Part shown: positions 1 through 9,232 of the stretch, piece after piece
Position numbering within the stretch: position 1 is the stretch's first letter
How the letters are laid out: each line of letters opens with the position of its first letter
Origin: JAICNG01 sp035249985
Lineage (GTDB): Bacteria > Gemmatimonadota > Gemmatimonadetes > Gemmatimonadales > Gemmatimonadaceae
DNA length: 64,000 nt
Direction: 5' to 3'
Assembly (NCBI GenBank): GCA_035249985.1
Contig: DATFFP010000091.1
Coordinates: forward strand, 10,277 to 74,276
The notes under the pieces: model-generated
What the model was told of the DNA's origin: nothing
What the model saw: the letters and a program-made list of their open reading frames with translations, nothing else
Database searches by the model: none
Made by a program: the position numbers and the translations under genes

Positions 1-2
1 CG

Positions 3-1277
3 ATCACCGAATCCCGTCGCACCGCAATCACCGAGGCTGTCGCGCAGGTAGCGCCGGCCGTCGTGACCGTGCAAACGGAAACGGTGGAGCGCGGACGCGT
101 CGATCCCTTCGATGCATTTTTCGGCAACCGCAGTGGCACGCGCGTGCTTCCCGGGCTGGGGTCCGGGTTCATCACTCGCGCGGACGGCGTCGTCATTACC
201 AATGCCCATGTCGTCGTGGGCGCGACGCGGATCTCGGTCGCGCTCCCCGACGGGACGACATTCCCCGCACGGCTGCTCGGTGCCGACACTCTCAACGACC
301 TCGCGGTTCTGAAGATCGAGGGGCGCAATCTCCCGGTCGTGAAGCTCGGGAATTCCAGCGACCTCGTTGTGGGCGAGTGGGCGATCGCGATCGGCAATCC
401 GTTCGGGTTCGTGCTCGGGAACAGCGAACCCAGCGTCACCGCGGGCGTCATCAGCGCCACCGGCCGGAATCTCGCGGTGCGCGCGGAAGGCCCGGGCATC
501 TACGTCGACATGATTCAGACGGATGCATCGATCAATCCGGGGAACTCTGGTGGACCGCTCGTGAATGCCGTGGGTGAAGTGATCGGCGTCAATTCGTCGA
601 TCTATTCTCCGAGCGGGGGATCGGTTGGTCTCGGTTTCGCGATTCCGATCAATCGCGTCAAGCGCGTCACGGAGGATCTGCTCGCCCATGGCACGATTCG
701 GCGCCCGTGGGTCGGCTTGAAGGTCGAGGAGCCGCCTCCGGGTCGTGCTCGAACGGTGGGTGCCGAGGTGAGCTCAGTGGTGCCGGGATCGCCCGCGGCG
801 CAGGCGGGGCTCCGCGCCGGAGACATCCTGCTCCGCTCGCGGGAGCGCGAGATCCAGAACGCATACGACTGGGACGCCGAGCTCCTCGAGCTGCGTGTGG
901 GAGAGCGCGTTCCCGTCGTCGTCAGGCGCAGTGGACGCGAGTTTCCGATCGAGCTGGTCGTCGCGGACCAGCCCGAGGCGAGCGCTCCCAAGGTCGCCGT
1001 GCTCCGCGAGCTGGAGCTGATCACGCTCACGCCCCAGATTCGCGCCGAGCGGAGCATCAGGAGCCAGCGCGGCGCTCTCATCTACCGCGTGAGTGATCGC
1101 GTGGCGGCGGACCTCGGCATTCAGGCGGGTGATGTGATCGTGCAGATCAATCGGACGCCCATCGAGAGCGCCGACGAGGCGGCACGCGCAATCGACGCCT
1201 ATGCCGGGAGAGGGCTCATCCGCATGTTTTACGAGCGCGGCGGGCGGCCCTATTTCACCGACTTCATCATTCGATGA
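3..1277 (+). CDS. HtrA/DegQ-type serine protease with two PDZ domains (5' end outside window)
   Basis: Periplasmic protein-quality-control protease. The frame is open to the window edge and the codons before the GTG at 63 still read as HtrA-like sequence (ITEAVAQVAPAVVTV), so start and export signal lie upstream. Counting from that GTG, the trypsin-fold triad is visible: His49 in TNAHVV, Asp79 in NDLAVLKI and Ser162 in GNSGGPL. Two PDZ domains follow at about residues 225-305 and 335-404. The stop overlaps the purB start by 4 nt (ATGA), so it belongs to the same transcript as the purine genes. Whether the real symbol is degP, degQ or degS cannot be told from this fragment. Confidence 0.93.
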   Translation: MTESRRTAITEAVAQVAPAVVTVQTETVERGRVDPFDAFFGNRSGTRVLPGLGSGFITRADGVVITNAHVVVGATRISVALPDGTTFPARLLGADTLNDLAVLKIEGRNLPVVKLGNSSDLVVGEWAIAIGNPFGFVLGNSEPSVTAGVISATGRNLAVRAEGPGIYVDMIQTDASINPGNSGGPLVNAVGEVIGVNSSIYSPSGGSVGLGFAIPINRVKRVTEDLLAHGTIRRPWVGLKVEEPPPGRARTVGAEVSSVVPGSPAAQAGLRAGDILLRSREREIQNAYDWDAELLELRVGERVPVVVRRSGREFPIELVVADQPEASAPKVAVLRELELITLTPQIRAERSIRSQRGALIYRVSDRVAADLGIQAGDVIVQINRTPIESADEAARAIDAYAGRGLIRMFYERGGRPYFTDFIIR

Positions 1278-2710
1278 GCCCCCACAGCCGATACGTATCG
1301 CCGCTGGGCGAGCGATATGCGTCAGCAGCGATGCTGGAGCTGTGGTCGCCGCAGATTCGCTATGGGCTGTGGCGCCGGCTCTGGGTCACGCTGGCGGAGA
1401 AGCAGCGCGAGCTCGGCGTTCCCATTCCCGACGACGCGATCACGCAGATGCGCGCACACGTCGATGACATCGACTTCGACAAGGTCGCCGCGTACGAGCG
1501 CCGTTTCCGCCACGACGTGATGGCGCATGTGCACGCTTTCGCCGATGCCGCGCCGGCGGCGCGCCCCTTCATCCACCTCGGGGCGACGAGCGCGTTCGTC
1601 ACCGACAACGCCGATCTCATCATCCTGCGCCGCGGGCTGGAGCTCCTGCGCGCCAAGATCGTCGATGTCATCCGAGCACTCGCGGCGTTCGCGCGTACAT
1701 GGCGCGATGAGCCGACATTAGCCTACACGCATCTGCAGCCGGCGCAGCTCACGACCGTCGGCAAACGGGCGGCGCTCTGGATGCAGGATCTGGTGCTCGA
1801 CCTCGCCGATATCGAGTACCGTGTACAGTCGCTCCCAATGCGCGGTGTGAAGGGAACGACGGGAACGCAGGCGAGCTTTCTCGAGCTCTTCGATGGGGAT
1901 CATGCGCGCGTCCGCCGGCTCGAGGAGCTCGTCGTCGCCGCGATGGGATTCGAGCGCGCTCTGCCGGTCACGGGCCAGACCTACACTCGCAAGATCGACG
2001 CGCAGATTCTCGGCGTCGTCGCCGGGATTGCGGCGAGCGCGGCGAAGTTCGCGTCCGATGTGCGAATGCTGCAGTCGTTCGGAGAGATCGAGGAGCCGTT
2101 CGAGGCCGAGCAGGTGGGATCCTCGGCGATGGCGTACAAGCGGAACCCCATGCGGTCGGAGCGGATCTCGGGGCTGGCGCGGTTCGTGATCACGATGGAG
2201 GAGAACGCGAATCACACCCATAGCGTGCAGTACTTCGAGCGGACCCTCGATGACAGCTCGAACCGGCGGCTCGTCCTTCCCGAGTCGTTTCTCGCCACCG
2301 ATGCGATTCTGGTTCTCATGGCGAACATTGCCGGCGGACTCGAGGTACGCACCGCCCGCATCCGCAAGCGCCTCGCGGATGAGCTTCCGTTCATGGCGAC
2401 GGAAAAGCTCCTGGTGCGGGCGGTGCGGGGCGGCGGGGATCGCCAGGCCGCCCATGAGATCATCCGGAAGCACAGCCTGGCCGCGGCGCAGGCAATGAAG
2501 GAGGGCGCGCCTGAGAACGATCTGCTGGAGCGTCTCGGTGCGGACCGGAGCTTTGGCGTCTCGGTCACCGAGATGCGCGACATCGTGGACGCGCGTGAGT
2601 TCGTCGGTCGCGCGCCCGAGCAGGTAGACGATTTCCTGGAACATGTGATCGAGCCCCTGTTGGCCGGGGTACCCATCGTCGAAGTAGACACGGAGCTGCT
2701 GCGCGTATGA
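1274..2710 (+). CDS. purB: Adenylosuccinate lyase
   Basis: Fumarase/aspartase-superfamily enzyme that releases fumarate from SAICAR and from adenylosuccinate, so it acts twice in purine synthesis. At 478 aa it has family length. The superfamily signature is present as SSAMAYKRNPMRSE (about residues 280-293), which carries the mobile-loop catalytic Ser. It starts inside the protease stop (ATGA) and ends by overlapping purC in the same way, giving tight translational coupling. Nothing is missing or unusual. Confidence 0.97.
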   Translation: MSPHSRYVSPLGERYASAAMLELWSPQIRYGLWRRLWVTLAEKQRELGVPIPDDAITQMRAHVDDIDFDKVAAYERRFRHDVMAHVHAFADAAPAARPFIHLGATSAFVTDNADLIILRRGLELLRAKIVDVIRALAAFARTWRDEPTLAYTHLQPAQLTTVGKRAALWMQDLVLDLADIEYRVQSLPMRGVKGTTGTQASFLELFDGDHARVRRLEELVVAAMGFERALPVTGQTYTRKIDAQILGVVAGIAASAAKFASDVRMLQSFGEIEEPFEAEQVGSSAMAYKRNPMRSERISGLARFVITMEENANHTHSVQYFERTLDDSSNRRLVLPESFLATDAILVLMANIAGGLEVRTARIRKRLADELPFMATEKLLVRAVRGGGDRQAAHEIIRKHSLAAAQAMKEGAPENDLLERLGADRSFGVSVTEMRDIVDAREFVGRAPEQVDDFLEHVIEPLLAGVPIVEVDTELLRV

Positions 2711-3633
2711 CAGCCATCGCTGGAACGCAACTTCCGCTGCGTCGCATCGGGCGCGGCAAGGTCCGGGACATATACGAAGTCGACGACGAGCGCTTGCTCC
2801 TCGTGGCCACCGACCGCGTCAGCGCGTTCGATGTGGTCATGCGCGAGCCGATCCCTCACAAGGGTGTCGTCCTCACGCAGATCAGCGCATGGTGGTTCGG
2901 CCAGCTGTCGGATCTGGTCCACCATCACATGATCAGCGCCGACGCCGACGCGATCATCGAGATGGTGCCCGCGCTCGATGGCCATCGTGGCGACCTCGCT
3001 GGTCGCGCGATGCTCTGCCGTCGCACCGAGGTGTTCCCCATCGAGTGCGTCATTCGCGGATACATCACTGGCTCGGCATGGAAGGAGTACGCGGCGCGCG
3101 GGACACTCGCCGGTGAGGCATTGCCCCCCGGGTTGCGCGAGAGTGACCGGCTGGAGCCGCCGATCTTCAGTCCGGCGACCAAGGCGGTCACCGGGCACGA
3201 CGAGAACATCACCGTGACGCGAATGGGAGAGATCGTCGGCGGCGATGTCGCGCGCCAGCTCGAACGGCTGACGCGGGCCGTCTACGGACGCGGCCGGGAG
3301 GTCGCTGAGCGGCGTGGGATCCTCATCGCGGACACCAAGTTCGAGTTCGGGCGAGACCGATCAGGGAATATTCTCCTGATCGACGAGGTGCTGACGCCGG
3401 ACAGCTCGCGCTTCTGGCCGGCGGACGGCTATCAGCCGGGGCGAGCACAGCCGAGCTTCGACAAGCAGCCGCTCCGCGATTACCTCGACGGGGAAAAGAA
3501 GGCGGGTCGATGGGATGGTGAGGAGCCGCCTCCTCCCCTGCCCCCGGAGGTCGTTCGCGCCACGAGCGACCGCTACCTCGATGCGTTCGCGCGGCTCACC
3601 GGGCGTGCGCTCGATCTGCCGGCATCCTCGTGA
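2707..3633 (+). CDS. purC: Phosphoribosylaminoimidazole-succinocarboxamide (SAICAR) synthase
   Basis: ATP-dependent ligase joining CAIR and aspartate to make SAICAR, the substrate of the PurB encoded just upstream. Conserved blocks are clear: GRGKVRDIYE near the N-terminus, ATDRVSAFD, IRGYITGSAWKEY, GHDENIT, and the C-terminal LTPDSSRFWPADGY. At 308 aa it is the longer, yeast Ade1-like form rather than the roughly 240-aa Bacillus form. ATGA overlap with purB upstream and a 4-nt overlap with psd downstream. Confidence 0.97.
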   Translation: MTAIAGTQLPLRRIGRGKVRDIYEVDDERLLLVATDRVSAFDVVMREPIPHKGVVLTQISAWWFGQLSDLVHHHMISADADAIIEMVPALDGHRGDLAGRAMLCRRTEVFPIECVIRGYITGSAWKEYAARGTLAGEALPPGLRESDRLEPPIFSPATKAVTGHDENITVTRMGEIVGGDVARQLERLTRAVYGRGREVAERRGILIADTKFEFGRDRSGNILLIDEVLTPDSSRFWPADGYQPGRAQPSFDKQPLRDYLDGEKKAGRWDGEEPPPPLPPEVVRATSDRYLDAFARLTGRALDLPASS

Positions 3634-4280
3634 GCGTCGCACGAGAGGGGCTGCTGTTCATCGCGATCGGTATCGCGGCGGCGTTAGGCGCGATAGCCCT
3701 GGCGTGGAGATACGCGACCATTCCCCTCTGGATCGGCGCGGGAATCCTCTTCATCCTCGCCATTTGGGTCATCTACTTCTTTCGCGATCCCGAGCGGACG
3801 GGCCAGCGGGGGGAGCAGTACGTCGTGTCCCCGGCCGACGGCAAGATCGTGCAAATTACCGAGGTCGATGAGCCAGCCTTCGTTCATGGGCGTGCGATGC
3901 GCATCTCGATCTTCATGAACGTCTTCAACGTGCACGTGAACCGGTATCCGGTCAGTGGCAAGGTGTCGTACGTGCACTACAACGCCGGCAAGTTTCTGAA
4001 TGCGGCGAGCGACAAGGCAAGCCTCGAGAACGAGCAGATGTCCGTCGGGATCGAGAGTGCGCATGGGCGCGTGCTCGTTCGACAGATCGCGGGGCTCATC
4101 GCGCGCCGAATCGTGAATTACGCCGCTGTGGGTGACGAGGCGGAACAAGGGGTCCGCATGGGCATCATCCGCTTTGGCTCACGCGTCGACGTCTTCGTCC
4201 CGCCGACATCCAGAGTACGCGTGCGACTGGGTGACTTCCCCATCGCTGGCGTGACCGTGCTCTCGGAGTTCGCCGAGTGA
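3630..4280 (+). CDS. psd: Phosphatidylserine decarboxylase proenzyme, short (PSD-A) type
   Basis: Membrane enzyme that decarboxylates phosphatidylserine to phosphatidylethanolamine. Two hydrophobic segments lie at about residues 8-26 and 31-50. The self-cleavage site is the Gly183-Ser184 pair in IIRFGSRVDV; Ser184 would become the pyruvoyl group. The length of 216 aa and lack of an LGST motif place it in the short family. GTG start overlapping the purC stop. It sits directly before pssA, which makes its substrate, although the genes around the pair belong to purine synthesis. Confidence 0.94.
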   Translation: MSVAREGLLFIAIGIAAALGAIALAWRYATIPLWIGAGILFILAIWVIYFFRDPERTGQRGEQYVVSPADGKIVQITEVDEPAFVHGRAMRISIFMNVFNVHVNRYPVSGKVSYVHYNAGKFLNAASDKASLENEQMSVGIESAHGRVLVRQIAGLIARRIVNYAAVGDEAEQGVRMGIIRFGSRVDVFVPPTSRVRVRLGDFPIAGVTVLSEFAE

Positions 4281-5185
4281 TGCCGACGCTCCCATCACTC
4301 CCCCGACCCAACATGCGGCGGGCGGTCGTTCTGCTCCCGAACGGCTTCACGCTCGGCAACCTCTTTTTCGGTGTCTGGGCCATCGTGGCTGCCTCACGAG
4401 GCAACTACAGCCAGGCGGGACTGTTCGTCGTGCTTGGTGGCGTGATGGACGCGCTCGATGGCCGCGTCGCAAGGGCGACCAAAACGGGAAGCCGGTTCGG
4501 CACCGAGCTCGATTCCCTGGTCGACGCGGTGAGCTTCGGCGTGGCCCCCGCGCTCATCATGTACTTCGCCGTTCTCAACCGCGAAGGCTGGGCCTGGCTG
4601 CTCTGCTTCATCTTCATCGCCTGCGTCGTGATGCGTCTCGCCCGGTTCAACGTCGAGCAGGGTGGTCGCGCCAAGACCCATTTCCATGGGCTCCCCAGTC
4701 CCGCCGCGGGGATGACCCTCGCCGTGTACTACTGGTTCAGTCAAACGCCGCTGTACAGCCAGACGATGATCGGCGATCTCCCCTGGGAGACCGTGATGAA
4801 GGTGGTGATGCTGGTATTGAGCTGGCTCATGGTGAGCCACGTGTTGTACCCGGCCGTTCCCAACATCAGCCGCTCGTGGAAGGGCTTCATCGGCGTGGCA
4901 CTCGTCTTGGGAACGCTCGCGGGACTGGCCTTCGCACCGCGCGAGTTTTTCTTCCCGGCCATGATGGCGTACGTTGTGTGGGGACTTCTGAAAACCGTCT
5001 TCGTAGGCTTGATGGACCGAGTCCCCACTGGCGATCCTTTGTTCGAGGAAGGCGACGACGATGACCCCGATCACGTGATGCGCCCCGTCATCGTTGGCGA
5101 GTCCCCGGGACGCCGGAAGCGTCGCCGGCGCGGGCGTGGCGGTCACACGCCTCCGGTCAACCGCTCGATCACCGAGAGTGAATGA
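4277..5185 (+). CDS. pssA: CDP-diacylglycerol-serine O-phosphatidyltransferase
   Basis: Integral membrane CDP-alcohol phosphotransferase making phosphatidylserine from CDP-diacylglycerol and serine. The family motif D-G-x2-A-R-x8-G-x3-D-x3-D is complete, beginning at DGRVARATK (about residue 58). Several hydrophobic segments follow, then a charged tail rich in Asp/Glu and then Arg/Lys from about residue 255. A GTG overlaps the psd stop; an ATG at 4280 is an equally possible start. Together with psd it forms a complete PS-to-PE branch, and cdsA at 50058-50960 supplies the CDP-diacylglycerol. Confidence 0.94.
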   Translation: MMPTLPSLPRPNMRRAVVLLPNGFTLGNLFFGVWAIVAASRGNYSQAGLFVVLGGVMDALDGRVARATKTGSRFGTELDSLVDAVSFGVAPALIMYFAVLNREGWAWLLCFIFIACVVMRLARFNVEQGGRAKTHFHGLPSPAAGMTLAVYYWFSQTPLYSQTMIGDLPWETVMKVVMLVLSWLMVSHVLYPAVPNISRSWKGFIGVALVLGTLAGLAFAPREFFFPAMMAYVVWGLLKTVFVGLMDRVPTGDPLFEEGDDDDPDHVMRPVIVGESPGRRKRRRRGRGGHTPPVNRSITESE

Positions 5186-5457
5186 GCCTCTTTCGCGTAG
5201 CGATACACATCGTCCCCCGCCGGGGGCTGCTCGATCCCCAGGGCAAGGCCGTCAGCGACGCCCTGCATGCGCTCGGCTTCTCGGGAGTGCGCGACGCGCG
5301 GATCGGGCGCTTCATCGTGCTCGAGATGGAGGCCACGGACGCCATGGATGCGGACGCCGCCGTCAGGCAGATGTGTGAGCGGCTGCTGGCGAACCCCGTG
5401 ACGGAGGACTTCGAAATCGAGGGCGTTCATGTCATCGAGGAGGCACACGCCACATGA
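5182..5457 (+). CDS. purS: Phosphoribosylformylglycinamidine synthase, PurS subunit
   Basis: Small structural subunit of the three-part FGAM synthase (PurL-PurQ-PurS), needed for ammonia transfer from PurQ to PurL. The 91-aa length and the N-terminal block PRRGLLDPQGKAVSDAL match the family. It overlaps pssA upstream and purQ downstream by 4 nt each. Its presence agrees with the short PurL encoded at 6917-9220. Confidence 0.95.
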   Translation: MSLFRVAIHIVPRRGLLDPQGKAVSDALHALGFSGVRDARIGRFIVLEMEATDAMDADAAVRQMCERLLANPVTEDFEIEGVHVIEEAHAT

Positions 5458-6146
5458 AGTTCGGCGTCGTCACCTTCCCTGGGTCGAACTGCGATTATGA
5501 CGCATATCACGCGGTCATCGACCAGCTGGGGGAACGGGCGGTCTATCTGTGGCACAAGGCGCGGGACCTGGAGGGGGTGGACGTCGTCATCCTTCCGGGT
5601 GGGTTCAGCTATGGGGACTACCTGCGTGCCGGTGCGATCGCGCGCTTCAGTCCCATCATGCACGAGGTCGCATCCCACGCGCGACGGGGAGGACCGGTGA
5701 TCGGCATCTGCAACGGGTTTCAGATCCTCTGTGAGGCGCACCTGCTCCCGGGTGCGTTGATGCGCAACAGCGGGCTGAAGTTCGTGTCGAAACCGGTACG
5801 GCTGCGCGTGGAGAACACGGACACACTGTTTACGCATCGGTACGAGCCCGGGCAGATCTTGCGCATGCCCATCGCGCATGGCGAGGGACGATTCGTCTCC
5901 GACCGCGCGACGCTCGACCGGCTCGAGCAGGAAGGTCGTGTCGTGTTCCGCTACGTGGATGCGCATGGCGAGCCCACCACCGAGGCCAACCCCAATGGCT
6001 CACTCCGCGCGATCGCGGGGATCGTGAGCGCTGAGGGGAATGTCCTCGGCATGATGCCGCACCCGGAGCGGGCCGTTGAGCCGCTTCTCGGGTCGGTGGA
6101 CGGATTGGGTATATTCCACTCGGTGCTCGAACGAGTCGCCGCCTGA
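5454..6146 (+). CDS. purQ: Phosphoribosylformylglycinamidine synthase, glutaminase subunit PurQ
   Basis: Class I glutamine amidotransferase that releases ammonia for the FGAM synthase reaction. The nucleophile Cys lies in IGICNGFQIL, the oxyanion region in LPGGFSYGDYLR, and the His-x-Glu pair in MMPHPERA near the C-terminus. 230 aa, family length. ATG overlaps the purS stop. A 14-nt gap follows before a small exported protein, so the purQ and purL genes are separated by two short unrelated genes. Confidence 0.97.
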   Translation: MKFGVVTFPGSNCDYDAYHAVIDQLGERAVYLWHKARDLEGVDVVILPGGFSYGDYLRAGAIARFSPIMHEVASHARRGGPVIGICNGFQILCEAHLLPGALMRNSGLKFVSKPVRLRVENTDTLFTHRYEPGQILRMPIAHGEGRFVSDRATLDRLEQEGRVVFRYVDAHGEPTTEANPNGSLRAIAGIVSAEGNVLGMMPHPERAVEPLLGSVDGLGIFHSVLERVAA

Positions 6147-6160
6147 CAACGAGGTCCGCA

Positions 6161-6595
6161 ATGCGTCGCGTGATCGTACTCTCCACTGCCCTGCTGATCG
6201 CAATCGCCGCCGCCGGCGTGCAGGGTGCCGCTGCACAATCCATCGATCCTGGCATGACGAAGAGCCAGGTCGTCGAGCGCCTCGGAGCCCCCGCGGCCGA
6301 GCGTACCACGGGTGCCTATACGTATCTGTTCTACCAGAACGGACGCGAGTACACCGTGGGAATGAGCGATCTGGTCATTCTGCAGAACAATGCCGTGGTC
6401 GATGCCATATTCCGGTCGACGGCGCGCGAATACACCGGACGCAGCAGCTCGCCCGAGGGCGTGATGCCCGCGAACTCGGCCGCGGGCGGCGAACGGCTCG
6501 CGATGCCGGTGTCGAACACGTCGCAACCAGCGGCTGCCCAGGGGGCCCCCGTACCCGCGAGCCCGCCGCCACCCGATACCACTCGAAGCCCCTGA
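6161..6595 (+). CDS. Small exported protein with a BamE/SmpA-like N-terminal segment
   Basis: 144 aa with a clear signal peptide (about residues 1-24, cleavage near VQGAAAQS). The mature start, DPGMTKSQVVERLGAP, resembles the helical entry of SmpA/OmlA (BamE-like) domains. The C-terminal third is low-complexity Ala/Pro/Ser. There is no lipobox Cys, so it is probably periplasmic rather than a lipoprotein. GAGG lies at good spacing before the ATG. It sits between purQ and purL. Function unknown; the BamE resemblance rests on one short motif. Confidence 0.7.
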   Translation: MRRVIVLSTALLIAIAAAGVQGAAAQSIDPGMTKSQVVERLGAPAAERTTGAYTYLFYQNGREYTVGMSDLVILQNNAVVDAIFRSTAREYTGRSSSPEGVMPANSAAGGERLAMPVSNTSQPAAAQGAPVPASPPPPDTTRSP

Positions 6596-6608
6596 AAAGG
6601 ACTGACGC

Positions 6609-6917
6609 ATGCCGATTGACGAAAAACCCAGTCGTAATGAAGACGAGTATTTCGCCAAGCTCGATGCGGAGCTGATCAAGGAGCAGCGCGCGCGCCTGGA
6701 TCAGATGCGAAGCAAGAGCGAGCGGGCGGCGCACTACATGAAGTGCCCGAAGTGCGGCGCCGACCTGGAGGAGAAGGAGTTCCACCACGTGAAGGTCGAC
6801 ACGTGCCCCGAGTGCAAGGGGATGTGGTTCGACGCCGGCGAGGTGGACATGCTCAAGTACGTCGACCGGAACGCCATCGGTCGCTTCGTGGGATCGCTCT
6901 TCGGCCATAAGCCCTAG
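6609..6917 (+). CDS. TFIIB-type zinc-ribbon protein
   Basis: 102-aa cytoplasmic protein with one zinc ribbon of the zf-TFIIB family, at about residues 45-75: a CPKC knuckle followed 17 residues later by a CPEC knuckle and GMWFDAGE. The N-terminal half is charged and probably helical. AGGA precedes the ATG. The stop TAG shares its last base with the GTG of purL. Proteins of this type are widespread and uncharacterised; nothing in the sequence ties it to purine synthesis except position. Confidence 0.8.
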   Translation: MPIDEKPSRNEDEYFAKLDAELIKEQRARLDQMRSKSERAAHYMKCPKCGADLEEKEFHHVKVDTCPECKGMWFDAGEVDMLKYVDRNAIGRFVGSLFGHKP

Positions 6918-9220
6918 TGGCTGTAGGTCCCCGTCCCGGCGATCCGAAAATCACGCCGGCGCTGGTCGCGGAACACGGACTGACGCCGGAGGAGTTCGAG
7001 CGGCTGCGCGCGATGCTGGGGCGCGAGCCGACATTTACGGAGCTGGGCATCGTGAGCGCGCTGTGGAGCGAGCACTGCTCATACAAGCACTCGCGTCCCC
7101 TGCTGAGAACGCTCCCCACGACAGCTCCGTGGGTGCTCCAGGGTCCGGGCGAGAACGCCGGAGTCATCGCCGTGGGCGATGGTCTCGCCGTCGCGTTCAA
7201 GATCGAATCGCACAACCATCCATCGGCCGTCGAGCCCTATCAGGGCGCGGCGACGGGCGTCGGCGGGATCCTGCGCGACGTCTTCACGATGGGCGCGCGC
7301 CCGATCGCGTTATTGAATTCCCTGCGGTTCGGCTCGCTCGATGTGCCCCGCGTACGATACCTGCTCGCGGGGGTCGTGAAGGGAATCGGCGACTACGGCA
7401 ACTGCGTCGGAGTCCCGACCGTCGCCGGGGAGGTCGTGTTCGACGAGGCGTATCAGGGGAACCCGCTCGTCAACGCGATGTGCGTGGGCCTCATGCGCGA
7501 GGACGAGCTCATTCGCGCCGTCGCCGAAGGGGTGGGTAATCCGATCATCGCCGTTGGCGCGCGCACCGGCCGGGATGGAATTCACGGGGCATCGTTCGCC
7601 TCGGAGGATTTGACCGAGGCAAGCGACGCGAAGCGTCCACGCGTTCAGGTCGGCGACCCGTTCACCGAGAAGCTCCTGCTCGAGGCATCGCTCGAGCTCA
7701 TTCGCAGCGGACACATCGTCGCCATTCAGGACATGGGCGCCGCGGGCCTGACGTCGTCGAGCGCAGAGATGGCCGCGCGCGGCGATGTCGGCGTCACGAT
7801 CGACGTCACCAAGGTGCCCGTTCGCGAGCCGGGGATGACTCCGTACGAGATTCTGCTGAGCGAGTCGCAGGAGCGGATGCTCGTCGTCGCACGACGCGGC
7901 CACGAGCGCGCGGTAATCGACATTCTTCGCAAGTGGGACCTCGAGGCGGCAGTGATCGGCGAGGTGATCGAAGAGCCGGTCTATCGCGTGACCGAAGGAC
8001 CACGCATCGTCGCCGAGTTTCCGGGGACGCGACTGGTTACCGACTGCCCGGTGTACGAGCCCGAAGCGCGCGAGGGCGAGGCGATTCGTGCGCTGCGCGA
8101 GCGTGACGTGCATGCAACCGCCGAGCTGCCTGAGGAGCGGAACGCAACGTGGACGCTCGAACGGCTGCTCTCGTCGCCGACGATCGCGAGCAAGGAGTGG
8201 ATCTTCGCGCAGTACGATTCCACCGTGCGAACCGGAACAGTGGTCGGCCCCGGAGGGGATGCCGCAGTCATCCGATTGCGTGGAACCGATCGCGCGCTTG
8301 CGCTCAAGACGGACTGCAACGGTCGCTACGTGTATCTCGAGCCGCGCGTGGGTGGTCGTATCGCCGTCGCAGAAGCGGCGCGAAACGTTGCCTGCACCGG
8401 TGCCCGGCCGCTCGCCATTACGAACTGCCTGAACTTCGGGAATCCGAGGCGGCCCGAAGTGTACTTCCAGCTGCGCGAGGCCATCGCCGGAATGGGCGAG
8501 GCGTGTCGTGCTCTCGACACCCCGGTGACCGGCGGAAATGTCTCGCTCTACAACGAGAGTCCCGTCGGAGCGGTGTATCCCACGCCCGTGATCGGCATGG
8601 TGGGGCTCATCGAGTCGCTGGATCACATCACACGCGTTCCCTTCCGGCAGCCGGGCGACACCGTCATTCTCCTCGGTGAGCCAACCGATGAGCTCGGGGG
8701 CACCGAATACCTGTCGTGCATTCACGGGATGGTCGCCGGTGCACCGCCGCGGATCGACCTCGAGCGTGAGCGCGCGCTCATCGCGGCCCTGCTCGAATCG
8801 ATCGAGGCTGGGGTGGTCCGCTCGGCGCACGACTGCGCCGAGGGTGGCCTGGCCGTTGCGCTCGCGGAGTGCACCATCGCTGACCGAGAAGCAATGCGGG
8901 GGGCGACCATCGATCTTGCGACGTGGAACGCGTTGCCGGCACGCGCGCTGCTCTTTGGAGAAGCACAGAGTCGCGTCATCGTCAGCAGCCCCGAGCCGGC
9001 GCGCGTGATCGCGGTCGCCGAGCGACATGGAGTGCCCGCGTTCGAAATCGGTCGCGTAACGGAAGAGCCGAGTCTGCGCATCGTCACTCGCGATCGCACG
9101 ATCGACGCCCCACTGTCGCGGCTGGCGAGCTTGTACTACGACGCGATCGCGGCACTCATGCGACGTGGTCCCGCGCAGACGGCGGTGGCGGAGCAGCATC
9201 CATCGATCGCGACGGTATGA
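6917..9220 (+). CDS. purL: Phosphoribosylformylglycinamidine synthase subunit PurL (short form)
   Basis: ATP-dependent synthetase subunit that turns FGAR and ammonia into FGAM, working with PurS and PurQ. At 767 aa it is the short form without a fused glutaminase. Conserved features include SALWSEHCSYKHSR near residue 50, the FKIESHNHPSAVEP block, and the repeated AIRS-synthase-like halves (GIGDYGNCVG in the first, VTGGNVSLYNE in the second). GTG start, sharing one base with the preceding stop. Followed by a 129-nt gap with an inverted repeat, then purF. Confidence 0.97.
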   Translation: MAVGPRPGDPKITPALVAEHGLTPEEFERLRAMLGREPTFTELGIVSALWSEHCSYKHSRPLLRTLPTTAPWVLQGPGENAGVIAVGDGLAVAFKIESHNHPSAVEPYQGAATGVGGILRDVFTMGARPIALLNSLRFGSLDVPRVRYLLAGVVKGIGDYGNCVGVPTVAGEVVFDEAYQGNPLVNAMCVGLMREDELIRAVAEGVGNPIIAVGARTGRDGIHGASFASEDLTEASDAKRPRVQVGDPFTEKLLLEASLELIRSGHIVAIQDMGAAGLTSSSAEMAARGDVGVTIDVTKVPVREPGMTPYEILLSESQERMLVVARRGHERAVIDILRKWDLEAAVIGEVIEEPVYRVTEGPRIVAEFPGTRLVTDCPVYEPEAREGEAIRALRERDVHATAELPEERNATWTLERLLSSPTIASKEWIFAQYDSTVRTGTVVGPGGDAAVIRLRGTDRALALKTDCNGRYVYLEPRVGGRIAVAEAARNVACTGARPLAITNCLNFGNPRRPEVYFQLREAIAGMGEACRALDTPVTGGNVSLYNESPVGAVYPTPVIGMVGLIESLDHITRVPFRQPGDTVILLGEPTDELGGTEYLSCIHGMVAGAPPRIDLERERALIAALLESIEAGVVRSAHDCAEGGLAVALAECTIADREAMRGATIDLATWNALPARALLFGEAQSRVIVSSPEPARVIAVAERHGVPAFEIGRVTEEPSLRIVTRDRTIDAPLSRLASLYYDAIAALMRRGPAQTAVAEQHPSIATV

Positions 9221-9232
9221 CGCTTCTCATGA

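Noticed and set aside
7310..9199. A 629-codon minus-strand open frame opposite purL
   Set aside because: purL is unambiguous on the plus strand; the antisense translation has no recognisable fold and no ribosome site.
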